Assembly: GCA_903912585.1 (NCBI GenBank)
Contig: CAIWHY010000251.1
Location: forward strand, 1-10,230
Reading direction: 5' to 3'
Length of the DNA stretch: 10,230 nucleotides
Source: an uncultured Thermoleophilia bacterium
Lineage (GTDB): Bacteria > Actinomycetota > Thermoleophilia > UBA2241
The notes beneath the pieces were generated by a model that worked only from the letters and a program-made list of their open reading frames with translations, searched no databases and was not told the DNA's origin. Position 1 is the first letter of the stretch. Each line of letters starts with the position of its first letter. Of the stretch, positions 1 to 6,974 are shown piece after piece. The position numbers and the translations under genes are program-made.

Positions 1-1
1 G

Positions 2-1306
2 CCAGGGTATGCCGTCCACCCCGACGACGACCTCTGGGAGTCCATCGTCGCCGCAAGCCGCGAGGCGATGACGAAGTTCACCGGCGACCCGGCGGAGATC
101 CTCGGCGTGGGCCTGTGCACCATCCGCTGCTGCAAGACCTTCCTCAAGGCCGACGGCACGCTGCTCGAGCCCGTCATGAGCTGGATGGACACGCGCGCCT
201 ACCAGCCCTGGCTCCCGGACGATCCCGAGCTCGCCTACGCCACCACCTCGTCCGGCTACATGACCCACCGGTTCACGGGGCGGTTCCGCGACAGCGCCGC
301 CAACAACGTCGTCCTGCAGTGGCCCATCGACACCGACACGTGGCAGTGGGACCCCGCACTGTTTGCGCAGTTCAACATGCGCCCGGAGCTGCTCGTGGAG
401 CTGCAGATGCCGGGCGACATCGCCGGCTACGTCACCGCCGACGCGGCGGCGGCGACCGGCATCCCGGAGGGCCTGCCGGTCGTGACCACCGCCAACGACA
501 AGGCGGTGGAGGCGCTCGGCTCGGGCTCACTCGACGAGCGCACCGCGCTCATCTCTCTCGGCACCTACATCGCCTCCATGGTGCACGGGCGTGAGAATCG
601 CCAGGACGCGGAGGGATTCTGGACCAACTTCGCCTGCGTGCCGCACCGGTATCTCTACGAGAGCGGCGGCGTGCGCCGCGGCATGTGGACGCTCAGCTGG
701 TTCCTCGACATGCTGGGGCCGGAGCTCGCCGCCGCCGCGGCCACCCAGGAGATCTCGCGCGAGGAGTACCTCGAGCGCGAGGCGGAGCTGGTGCCCGCCG
801 GGAGCTGCGGCCTCATGACCGTCCTTGACTGGCTCGCCCCCACGGACAAGCCTTTCCGCAAAGGCGAGATCATCGGCTTCGACGCGCGCCACACCAGGGC
901 CCATGTCTACCGTTCGATCCTCGAGGCCATCGCTTTGACGATGAAGGAGAACGTCGACGCCATGTGCGCCGAGCTCGGCGTCGACCTGCGCGAGATCGTC
1001 GTCTCCGGCGGTGGCGCCAACAGCCCGCTCTTCATGAACATCTTCGCCGACGTGTTCGGCGTGCCCGCCTCGCGCAACCTGGGCAGCAGCGGCGCCGGCC
1101 TGGGCTCCGCCATCTGCGCCGCCGTGGCCACTGGTGCGTATCCCGACTTCGGCACCGCTGCCGACGCCATGAAGAGGGGCCGCGAGTCATTCGCCCCGAA
1201 CCTGGAGAACCACGACGTCTACCGGCGCACGAACGAGAAGGTCTACCGCGCCATCCACGACGCCACCGACCCGATCCTCGAGCAGTCCTTCTCGATCTTC
1301 CACTGA
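2..1306 (+). CDS. FGGY-family carbohydrate kinase (5'-truncated by the window edge)
   Basis: ATP-dependent kinase of the FGGY family (xylulokinase/glycerol kinase fold), which phosphorylates a sugar or polyol in the cytoplasm. The frame is open to the first bases of the window and already reads family-like sequence there (GYAVHPDDDLWESI), so the ATG at 68 is internal and roughly 40-50 N-terminal residues, including the first phosphate-binding loop, lie upstream. 434 residues are visible; complete family members are usually about 480-520. Visible landmarks are the WMDTRA sugar-site motif (codons from 182), the probable catalytic base Asp in TTANDKAVEALG (codon 497-499), an ALISLGTY segment matching the usual LGTS-type loop, and the ATP-site motif VVSGGGANSP (about 998-1027) followed by a GAGLGSAI helix. 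It leads the run into the dehydrogenase after a 38-base gap. As I recall, E. coli pairs a related kinase (YgcE) with YgcU. Family assignment is secure; the substrate cannot be read from the sequence. Confidence 0.93.
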   Translation, partial: PGYAVHPDDDLWESIVAASREAMTKFTGDPAEILGVGLCTIRCCKTFLKADGTLLEPVMSWMDTRAYQPWLPDDPELAYATTSSGYMTHRFTGRFRDSAANNVVLQWPIDTDTWQWDPALFAQFNMRPELLVELQMPGDIAGYVTADAAAATGIPEGLPVVTTANDKAVEALGSGSLDERTALISLGTYIASMVHGRENRQDAEGFWTNFACVPHRYLYESGGVRRGMWTLSWFLDMLGPELAAAAATQEISREEYLEREAELVPAGSCGLMTVLDWLAPTDKPFRKGEIIGFDARHTRAHVYRSILEAIALTMKENVDAMCAELGVDLREIVVSGGGANSPLFMNIFADVFGVPASRNLGSSGAGLGSAICAAVATGAYPDFGTAADAMKRGRESFAPNLENHDVYRRTNEKVYRAIHDATDPILEQSFSIFH

Positions 1307-1330
1307 CCCCCAGCCCAATCACGGACACGC

Positions 1331-1337
1331 AAAGGAT
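1331..1337 (+). promoter_or_regulatory. Ribosome binding site of the YgcU-like gene
   Basis: The purine run AAAGGAT sits 7-8 bases before the ATG at 1345. It decides the start: the frame is open far upstream (to 964), but that extension overlaps the kinase gene and reads as Arg-rich shadow sequence. From 1345 the protein begins MPLSREAIVEGL, as expected for the family. Confidence 0.7.
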
Positions 1338-1344
1338 CGCCGAC

Positions 1345-2787
1345 ATGCCACTGAGCAGAGAAGCCATCGTCGAGGGCCTGCAGCGCATCGTCGAGCCCGG
1401 CGACGTCGTCACCGACGAGCAGATCCTCGTGGAGAGCAGCGTGGACAACTTCCGCAAGCTGCAGAACATCTTCAACGTGCACACGATGCCGGTGCCGGCC
1501 GCCGTGGTCATGGCGCGGAGCACCGAGAAGGTGGTCGAGCTCCTCCGCTTCGCTGACGAGCACGGCGTCAACGTGATCCCGCGCACGGGGGCGACGGCGA
1601 CCGAGGGCGGCCTCGAGAGCGCGGTCGCCGACTCCGTGATCATCGACGGCTCGGCGATGAACGAGATCGTGAGCATCGACGCCTACAACATGCAGGCGAC
1701 CTGCCAGTGCGGCGTCCCGCTGCAGGTGCTGGAGGACCGCGTGCGGGAGCTCGGCCTCACCACCGGGCACTCGCCGCAGTCCAAGCCCGTGGCTCACATG
1801 GGCGGCCTCGTGGCGACGCGCAGCATCGGCCAGTTCTCGACGCTCTACGGCGGCATCGAGGACATGGTCGTCGGCCTCGAGGCGGTGTTCCCCGGCGGTC
1901 AGGTGACGCGCATCAAGAACGTCCCCCGCCGCGCCGCCGGACCCGACATCCGCCACGTCGTCATCGGCAACGAGGGCGCGCTGTGCTTCATCACCGAAGT
2001 GACGGTCAAGCTGTTCCCGTACTTCCCCGAGAACAACACGTTTCTCGGCTGGACGCTCAAGGACATGGCGACCGGCTTCGCCGTGCTGCGCGACGTGATG
2101 GTCAACGGCTACAAGCCGTCGGTGGCGCGGGTCTACGACCCGGGCGACGCCGGCCTCCACTTCTCGCACTTCGCCGCCGAGGACGACTGCGTGCTGCTGT
2201 TCATGGCCGAGGGAGCGGCGGGCATCGCCAAGGCGACGGCTGAGGGCATCCAGGCCATCGTCGACAAGCACCCCGAGTGCACGCAGGTGCCGAGCGAGTA
2301 CATCGAGACCTGGTTCAACGACCTCTGCTGGGACGCGAGCAAGATCACCGCCGAGGACGAGCGCATCCGCCAGACGCGCAACGTGAATCGCACCACGGAG
2401 ATCTCCGCCGACTGGAGCTCGATCAACGACATCTACCAGGCGGCGCGAGCGCGCATCATCGCCGAGATCCCCGACATCACGATGATGGGCGGCCACTCCT
2501 CCCACAGCTACATCAACGGCACCAACATGTACTTCAACTACTTCTTCAACGTGGTGGACGTGGGGCCGGAAGAGGAGACGAGCAAGTACTACCTCCCGAT
2601 CATCGGCATCATCTGCGAGGAGACCCTCAAGCGCGGCGGGTCCATCGTCCACCATCACGGGATGGGCAAGGCGCGGGCGCCGTGGGTCAAGGACGAGTAC
2701 GGCTCCTCCTACTACGTCCTCGAGACGCTCAAGCACGCCTTCGATCCCAACGGCATCATGAACAAGGGGACGATCATCCCGCTGTGA
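1345..2787 (+). CDS. ygcU: YgcU-like FAD-binding dehydrogenase (AGPS/GlcD flavoprotein family)
   Basis: A 480-residue cytoplasmic flavoenzyme of the vanillyl-alcohol-oxidase/GlcD fold. The FAD domain (about residues 45-225) carries the PRTGATATEGG pyrophosphate loop (79-89), TTGHSPQSKP (139-148) and MGGLVATRSIGQFSTLYGG (152-170). The C-terminal substrate domain has GGHSSHSYINGTNMYF (382-397), the triple histidine VHHHGMGK (435-442) and the terminal DPNGIMNKGTI. The His triplet with a downstream GxGK is the active-site signature of alkyl-dihydroxyacetonephosphate synthase (AGPS), but length and many segments match my recollection of E. coli YgcU (484 residues) better. AGPS itself does a redox-neutral exchange. 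The ETF genes immediately downstream instead suggest a dehydrogenase that passes electrons to ETF (inference). The upstream kinase suggests a sugar, polyol or phosphate ester substrate. Fold and relationship are well supported; the reaction is unknown, as I believe it also is for YgcU. Confidence 0.9.
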   Translation: MPLSREAIVEGLQRIVEPGDVVTDEQILVESSVDNFRKLQNIFNVHTMPVPAAVVMARSTEKVVELLRFADEHGVNVIPRTGATATEGGLESAVADSVIIDGSAMNEIVSIDAYNMQATCQCGVPLQVLEDRVRELGLTTGHSPQSKPVAHMGGLVATRSIGQFSTLYGGIEDMVVGLEAVFPGGQVTRIKNVPRRAAGPDIRHVVIGNEGALCFITEVTVKLFPYFPENNTFLGWTLKDMATGFAVLRDVMVNGYKPSVARVYDPGDAGLHFSHFAAEDDCVLLFMAEGAAGIAKATAEGIQAIVDKHPECTQVPSEYIETWFNDLCWDASKITAEDERIRQTRNVNRTTEISADWSSINDIYQAARARIIAEIPDITMMGGHSSHSYINGTNMYFNYFFNVVDVGPEEETSKYYLPIIGIICEETLKRGGSIVHHHGMGKARAPWVKDEYGSSYYVLETLKHAFDPNGIMNKGTIIPL

Positions 2788-2818
2788 ACGACCTGACGAG
2801 CGGCGCCGGGTGAGCGCG

Positions 2819-3736
2819 ATGCGGATCCTCGCGTATTTCAAGGTGACCCCGGACTACGAGGCGCTCCGAGAGTCCGAGTGGAGCGCGGCCGCCGGACGGG
2901 TGCCCTCCTCCGGCGGAGGCGAGGGCACGAGTCGCGGCCCCTCCGCCGACGGAGGCGCGGGCCCCGGGCGCGGCGAACACGCCGGACCGGCGGACGGCGT
3001 CGATACCCGCTACGTGCGCCGCATCCTCGACTGCTTCGACGAGAGCGCGCTGGAGATCGCGCTGCGCCTCTCGGACGCGCTGGTCGGGCGCGGGCGCGCG
3101 GCCGGCCTGGGAGCGCTCTCCATCGGCGCGCCGGGCGCCGAGCCGCACCTCAAGACGCTGCTGGCGCTGGGCTTCGAGCGGGCGGCCCGCGTGCACACCG
3201 AGGCCGCCCTCGACTTCGCCCCGGCCGCCACGGCTGCGCTGATCGCGGCCTACGCGGGGCGCATCGATCGCAGCGATCTCCTCGTACTCGGCGCACGCAG
3301 CAGCCCCGGCGGCGGCGGCACCGTTCCGTTCCGGGTCGCGGAGCAGCTGGGGTGGCCCTGCCTCACGCAGGTGACCGAGGTGGAGCCGCTGGCGGACGGC
3401 CGCCTGCGCGTGACGCTCATGGGCGACGACGGCCTCCAGCGCCTCACCGCCCGCACGCCGTGCGTGCTCGCGGTGGGCAACGCCGTCGTCTCGCACCTGC
3501 GAGTCCCGACGCTGACGGACCGGCTCGCGGTCCGGGACAGGCAGCCGGACGTCCTTGAGCCGGCCGATCTCGGCGTCGACCTCGCGGACGTGCTTCGCCG
3601 GGAGGGCCCGAGCCTGGCCGCACTCGAGGGCATCGATCGGCACCGGGAGGGCGTCCTGATCGCAGGAGACACGCCGCGCGCCAAGGCGCAGGCCCTCTTC
3701 GACGCGCGGCTCAAGAGCCTGCTGGAGGAGCTTTGA
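2819..3736 (+). CDS. Electron transfer flavoprotein, beta subunit (FixA/YgcR-like, divergent)
   Basis: Beta subunit of a heterodimeric ETF, which accepts electrons from a flavin dehydrogenase. From the ATG at 2819 it has 305 residues, against about 250-260 for typical EtfB. Family features are the first strand RILAYFKVTPD, the helix FDESALEIALRLSDAL (73-88; usual form yDe.AlEeAlrL), GAEPHLKTLLALGFERA, and VPFRVAEQLGWPCLTQVTEV, equivalent to the usual lAe.LgwPqvT stretch. The C-terminal arm ends KAQALFDARLKSLLEEL. Residues about 22-63 are a Gly/Ala/Ser/Pro-rich low-complexity insert between the first strand and the first helix, which accounts for most of the extra length. I prefer ATG 2819, behind GGGTGAG, over the in-frame GTG at 2810, which adds only three residues. 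The gene begins 31 bases after the dehydrogenase and overlaps the alpha gene by 4 bases, so the two are probably translationally coupled. Confidence 0.85.
   Translation: MRILAYFKVTPDYEALRESEWSAAAGRVPSSGGGEGTSRGPSADGGAGPGRGEHAGPADGVDTRYVRRILDCFDESALEIALRLSDALVGRGRAAGLGALSIGAPGAEPHLKTLLALGFERAARVHTEAALDFAPAATAALIAAYAGRIDRSDLLVLGARSSPGGGGTVPFRVAEQLGWPCLTQVTEVEPLADGRLRVTLMGDDGLQRLTARTPCVLAVGNAVVSHLRVPTLTDRLAVRDRQPDVLEPADLGVDLADVLRREGPSLAALEGIDRHREGVLIAGDTPRAKAQALFDARLKSLLEEL
3724..3730 (+). promoter_or_regulatory. Ribosome binding site for the ETF alpha gene, inside the end of the beta gene
   Basis: GGAGGAG lies within the last codons of the beta gene and ends two bases before the TTG at 3733. 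The spacing is short for that TTG. It is longer than usual for the alternative in-frame starts GTG 3745, GTG 3748 and ATG 3751. I keep TTG 3733 because it preserves the first strand RFTVVMDG and gives the common TTGA stop/start overlap, but the start remains uncertain by up to six codons. Confidence 0.5.
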
Positions 3737-4809
3737 GATTCACGGTGGTGATGGACGGGACGTCGGCCGGTGCTGCGGACGGGACGCCAGCCGGAGCCGG
3801 GGAAGGGACCGCGGACCGGACTGCGGACGGCCCGTCGGGCGGCATCCATCGACGGGCGGCGGCCCTGGGCGCGTTCCTGCGCGACGGCCTGAAGAGCGAC
3901 AGCGCAGGAGCGAGCCGGGGAGCCATTGACGCGCAGCTCGCCGGCGACACCCTCGTCTTCTACTCCGACGAACGCGCGAAGGACCGGCTCGTCGCGCTTG
4001 CCCCGACGCGCGATGTCCGCCTCGTCCGGATCGAAGCGCGACGGCCCGAACGCATGGCCGCCCTCCTCAGCGCCCGAGCTGAGGGCGGCCAGACCGACCT
4101 CTTCCTCTTCGCCGGAGGTCCGGCGGGGACCGAGCTGGCGACCAGGCTGGCTTGCCGCTCGGGGGGCCAAGCGCTCAGCGAAGTGCTCAGCGCGGAGACG
4201 GCGCCAGACCGGCTCTCGTGTCGCCGCTCCATCTACTCCGGCCACCTGACGGGACGCTTCGAGCTCTCGGCGCGCCCCTGGTGCGTCGCCGTCGACCCGA
4301 GCTGGGCGGACGCCGGCGGATCCGAGACGGTCGCGCACACGATCGTGTCCGCTATCGATGAGACGGGCGGAGGCGGGCCGGATCCGTTCGAGGACCGCGA
4401 GCGGATGGAGGCGCCCTCCTCCGAGGATCTCGCCGGCAGCAGCTTCGTCGTCGTCGCCGGCAGCGGCGCCGGCGACCGTCAAGGCGTGAGGCGCATCGCG
4501 GCGGCGGCGCGCGAGATGGGCGCGACCTTCGGCGTCACGCGCCCCGTGGCGATGAACGCGTGGGCGCCGATGGACCGGCTGATCGGGGTATCGGGAGCAC
4601 GCACCGCCCCCGCGCTTTGCATCGTCGCAGGGGCGTCGGGCGCTCCGGCCTTCTTCTGGGGCATCGAGAGGGCCAGCCTCATCGTCGCGGTCAACACTGA
4701 CGAGCACGCGCCGATCGTGGGGGAAGCGGACCTGGTGCTCCTCGACGACGCCGTCGCCGTGCTGGAGGAGCTGGCCGCGATCGTCGCCGCCGAGCGGGAG
4801 AAGCGCTAG
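3733..4809 (+). CDS. Electron transfer flavoprotein, alpha subunit (FixB/YgcQ-like, divergent FAD site)
   Basis: Alpha subunit of the ETF, normally the subunit that holds FAD; about 358 residues from the TTG start. After the first strand there is an Asp/Gly/Thr/Ala-rich repeat (residues 8-37). An N-terminal ETF domain follows (TDLFLFAGGPAGTELATRLA, 121-140), then the C-terminal FAD domain (about 235-350): VVVAGSGAG (239-247), MGATFGVTRPVAMNAW (262-277), IGVSGARTAPALCIVAGASG (284-303), LIVAVNTDEHAPIVGEADLV (316-335). These segments align in order with canonical EtfA. Several usual cofactor residues differ: SGGRG becomes AGSGAG without the Arg, GQTGK becomes GVSGA, and the Gln-His of the GISGAIQH motif becomes Ala-Phe. 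The Asn of AVN and the Asp of EAD are kept. The protein is clearly an EtfA relative, but its flavin binding or redox behaviour may be unusual. It ends in a stop shared with the convergent ATPase gene. Confidence 0.85.
   Translation: MRFTVVMDGTSAGAADGTPAGAGEGTADRTADGPSGGIHRRAAALGAFLRDGLKSDSAGASRGAIDAQLAGDTLVFYSDERAKDRLVALAPTRDVRLVRIEARRPERMAALLSARAEGGQTDLFLFAGGPAGTELATRLACRSGGQALSEVLSAETAPDRLSCRRSIYSGHLTGRFELSARPWCVAVDPSWADAGGSETVAHTIVSAIDETGGGGPDPFEDRERMEAPSSEDLAGSSFVVVAGSGAGDRQGVRRIAAAAREMGATFGVTRPVAMNAWAPMDRLIGVSGARTAPALCIVAGASGAPAFFWGIERASLIVAVNTDEHAPIVGEADLVLLDDAVAVLEELAAIVAAEREKR
3754..3843 (+). repeat. Imperfect 24-base tandem repeat at the start of the ETF alpha gene
   Basis: Units begin at 3754 (GACGGGACGTCGGCC...), 3778 (GACGGGACGCCAGCC...), 3802 (GAAGGGACCGCGGAC...) and a partial, degenerate fourth at 3826 (GACGGCCCGTCGGGC...). 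In protein they read DGTSAGAA, DGTPAGAG, EGTADRTA, DGPSGG. The first two units agree at most positions and the third and fourth are worn. The length is in frame, so copy changes would not break the gene. Confidence 0.75.
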
Positions 4810-4819
4810 GCCTCGCTCG
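4791..4819. terminator. Candidate hairpin spanning the convergent stop codons
   Basis: CGAGCG at 4791-4796 is the reverse complement of CGCTCG at 4814-4819. A G-T pair and a G-C pair extend it to about eight pairs around a 13-base loop that contains both stop codons. It has no T-rich tail on either strand, so it is not a textbook intrinsic terminator. As the only inverted repeat I found at a junction with no spacer, it is a candidate bidirectional terminator or RNA-stabilising stem. In DNA this GC-rich such stems also arise by chance. Confidence 0.25.
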
Positions 4820-6974
4820 AGGTCACGGGCTGCTCAGCCGGCGCCGCCGTCTGCAGCCGCAGCAGCTCGTCCGGCGGGATGTGGCACTGGTAGGTGTGCC
4901 CGCTGACCGCCTCCTGGACCGGCGGCTCCTGGTTGACGCAGATGTCACCGAGGATGCGGTGGCAGCGCGTGTGGAAGCGGCAGCCCGTGGGCGGGTCGCT
5001 GAGGCTCGGCATGGTGCCGCGCAGGGCGATGCGCGTGCGCTTCTCGTCGAAGTTGAGCGTCGGGATCGACGACAGCAGGGCCTCTGTGTACGGATGGTGC
5101 GGCGGGTTGAAGACCTCCTCGGCGGAGCCGACCTCGATGAGCTCCGCCAGGTACATCACGCCGATGCGGTCGGAGATGTAGCGCACGACCGCGAGGTCGT
5201 GACTGATGAAGACATAGGAGACCTGCTCCTTGGTCTGCAGCTCCACGAGCAGGTTGAGGATGCTCGCCTGCACCGACACGTCGAGGGCCGAGGCGGGCTC
5301 GTCGCAGACGACCAGCGTCGGGTCGCCGGCGAAGGCGCGCGCGATGGCGATGCGCTGCTTCTGGCCGCCGGAGAGATCGGTGGGCCTCTGCATCAGGAAC
5401 CGCGGCTCGACTCGCACGTCGGCCGACAGCTTGTCGACCTTGGCACGCACGGAGCCGCCGCTGCCCAGCTTGCGCACGGCGCGGGTCAGGATGGCGCGCG
5501 TGCTCCAGGCGGGATTCAGGGTCGAGTCGGGGTTCTGGAAGACCATCTGGATGGCGCGCAGCGCGTCCTGCGAGCGGCGCCCGGCCGTGGCCTTGAGCTG
5601 CTTGCCCTCGAACGTGACCGTGCCGGTATCGGGCGCGATCAGGCCGGTGACGCACTTCGCCAGGGTCGTCTTGCCGCTGCCGGACTCGCCCACGAGCCCG
5701 AACGTCTCGCCGCGTCGCAGGCTCAGCGAGACCTCGTTGACGGCGGTGAGCCTCTTGCGCCCGTCCTTGAACGTGCGGCTCATGTTACCGATCTCGAGCA
5801 CATCGCCGGCGTCGGCGCCCCTCTCTTCAAGGCTGGAGGCGAGCACGGGGGTCGCGTGCGGCATGTCCGCAACCTCGGCCGAGAAGTAGCAACGCGCGTG
5901 GCGCGGTCCCTCGCCGACGGGGTTGGCGTGGTGCGGTGAGTACGCAGCAGGGTCCGCTGGAGCAGCCTCCGCGGCGGCGCGCCCCTCAGCTCCGGAGCTT
6001 CCGGGCCACGCGAAGAGGTCCGGCTCGCGGCGGACGCACACCGGTTTGACCATGGGGCAGCGGGCCGAATACACGCAGCCCTCGAGCGGCTCGCCCAGGG
6101 CAGGCAGGGTGCCGGGGATCGTCTGCAGCGCCGCGTCGGTCTTGTTCATACCGAAGCGCGGCACGCAGCGCATCAGGCCCATCGTGTAGGGGTGCCGCGG
6201 ATCGGTGAAGATGTCGCGTGCCGGGCCTTCTTCGACCACGCGCCCCGCGTAGAGCACGCCGACGCGTTCGCACAGCCGCCGTACCAGTCCGAGGTTATGG
6301 GTGATCAGCAGGATCGCCGCGTTGATGCGTCCGCGCAGCTCCTCGATCAGGTCGAGGATCTCGGCCTCCACCGTGGCATCGAGGCCGGTGGTGGGCTCGT
6401 CGAGGACGAGCAGGTGGGGGTTGACCGCCAGCGCCATGGCGATGACCACACGCTGCTGCTGGCCGCCGGACAGCTCAAACGGGTAGCGGCGCAGGGTCGA
6501 GTCGGGGTCCGGGAGCGCGACGCGGCGCAGGCTTTCCCGGGCGCGCTCGAGCGCCTCGGCCTTGTTCATCCCCTCGTGGTAGCGGAAGACCTCGGCGACC
6601 TGGTCGCCGATGCGCATCGCCGGGCTGAGCGCCGTAGCGGGGTCCTGGTAGACCATGGCGATCTGCTCGCCGCGCCACTTGCGGACCGCATCCTCGCTGA
6701 GCTTGCTCACGTCCTGGCCGCCGACGAGCACCTGGCCGGCGTCCACCGTGCCGTTGGCCGCGAGGTACCGCAGGGCGGCCATGGCGAGCGTCGTCTTGCC
6801 GCAGCCCGACTCGCCCACCAGACCGTAGGCCTCGCCTTGCTCGATGCGGAGGGTCACGCCCTTGAGCACCGGCAGGTCGCGGCCGCGACGGTGGAACGTG
6901 ACTTCCAGGTCGCGTACGTCGAGCGCGGCGGGTGCCGCTTCCGGCGCGTTGGCAGGTCGCTCCACGGCGCTCAT
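4806..6974 (-). CDS. Fused two-domain ATPase of an oligopeptide/dipeptide-type ABC importer (DppD-DppF fusion)
   Basis: A 722-residue protein with two complete ABC ATPase modules that energise the importer from the cytoplasmic face. Module 1: Walker A GESGCGKTT (54-62), signature ELSGGQQQR (167-175), Walker B LLVLDEP (188-194), switch His 226. Module 2: Walker A GESGSGKTT (429-437), signature DLSGGQKQR (533-541), Walker B LVVCDEP (554-560), switch His 592. Each is followed by the oligopeptide-type C-terminal region with HPYT (261-264 and 627-630) and a four-Cys set (300, 306, 313, 362 and 665, 671, 679, 697). In this family such Cys can hold a [4Fe-4S] cluster. An Ala-rich linker (about 320-390) joins the halves. 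Such fusions are known (GsiA, YejF). The start is ATG 6974, whose ATGA overlaps the stop of the upstream permease gene; the longer open frame to 7064 reads as permease shadow. Its stop overlaps that of the ETF alpha gene. Confidence 0.93.
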   Translation of the reverse strand: MSAVERPANAPEAAPAALDVRDLEVTFHRRGRDLPVLKGVTLRIEQGEAYGLVGESGCGKTTLAMAALRYLAANGTVDAGQVLVGGQDVSKLSEDAVRKWRGEQIAMVYQDPATALSPAMRIGDQVAEVFRYHEGMNKAEALERARESLRRVALPDPDSTLRRYPFELSGGQQQRVVIAMALAVNPHLLVLDEPTTGLDATVEAEILDLIEELRGRINAAILLITHNLGLVRRLCERVGVLYAGRVVEEGPARDIFTDPRHPYTMGLMRCVPRFGMNKTDAALQTIPGTLPALGEPLEGCVYSARCPMVKPVCVRREPDLFAWPGSSGAEGRAAAEAAPADPAAYSPHHANPVGEGPRHARCYFSAEVADMPHATPVLASSLEERGADAGDVLEIGNMSRTFKDGRKRLTAVNEVSLSLRRGETFGLVGESGSGKTTLAKCVTGLIAPDTGTVTFEGKQLKATAGRRSQDALRAIQMVFQNPDSTLNPAWSTRAILTRAVRKLGSGGSVRAKVDKLSADVRVEPRFLMQRPTDLSGGQKQRIAIARAFAGDPTLVVCDEPASALDVSVQASILNLLVELQTKEQVSYVFISHDLAVVRYISDRIGVMYLAELIEVGSAEEVFNPPHHPYTEALLSSIPTLNFDEKRTRIALRGTMPSLSDPPTGCRFHTRCHRILGDICVNQEPPVQEAVSGHTYQCHIPPDELLRLQTAAPAEQPVTSSEA

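Noticed and set aside
964..1344. Upstream extension of the YgcU-like frame
   Set aside because: It overlaps the kinase gene and translates as Arg-rich shadow; ATG 1345 has a good ribosome site and a family-like N-terminus.
1243..2841. 532-codon open frame on the - strand opposite the YgcU-like gene
   Set aside because: Its product is rich in His, Arg, Asp, Val and Leu with no recognisable motif, as expected for the complement of a GC-rich gene; the + strand product has strong family motifs throughout.
2774..3643. 289-codon - strand frame opposite ETF beta
   Set aside because: Composition-driven shadow rich in Arg, Ala and Glu; no motif and no sensible gene spacing.
3250..4707. 485-codon - strand frame across both ETF genes
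   Set aside because: Arg/Ser/Ala-rich without domain signals; it spans two real genes on the other strand and does not respect their boundaries.
5700..6030. Possible frameshift or gene fission between the two ATPase halves
   Set aside because: The frame runs unbroken through the linker and I see no stop, so a natural fusion is the better reading.
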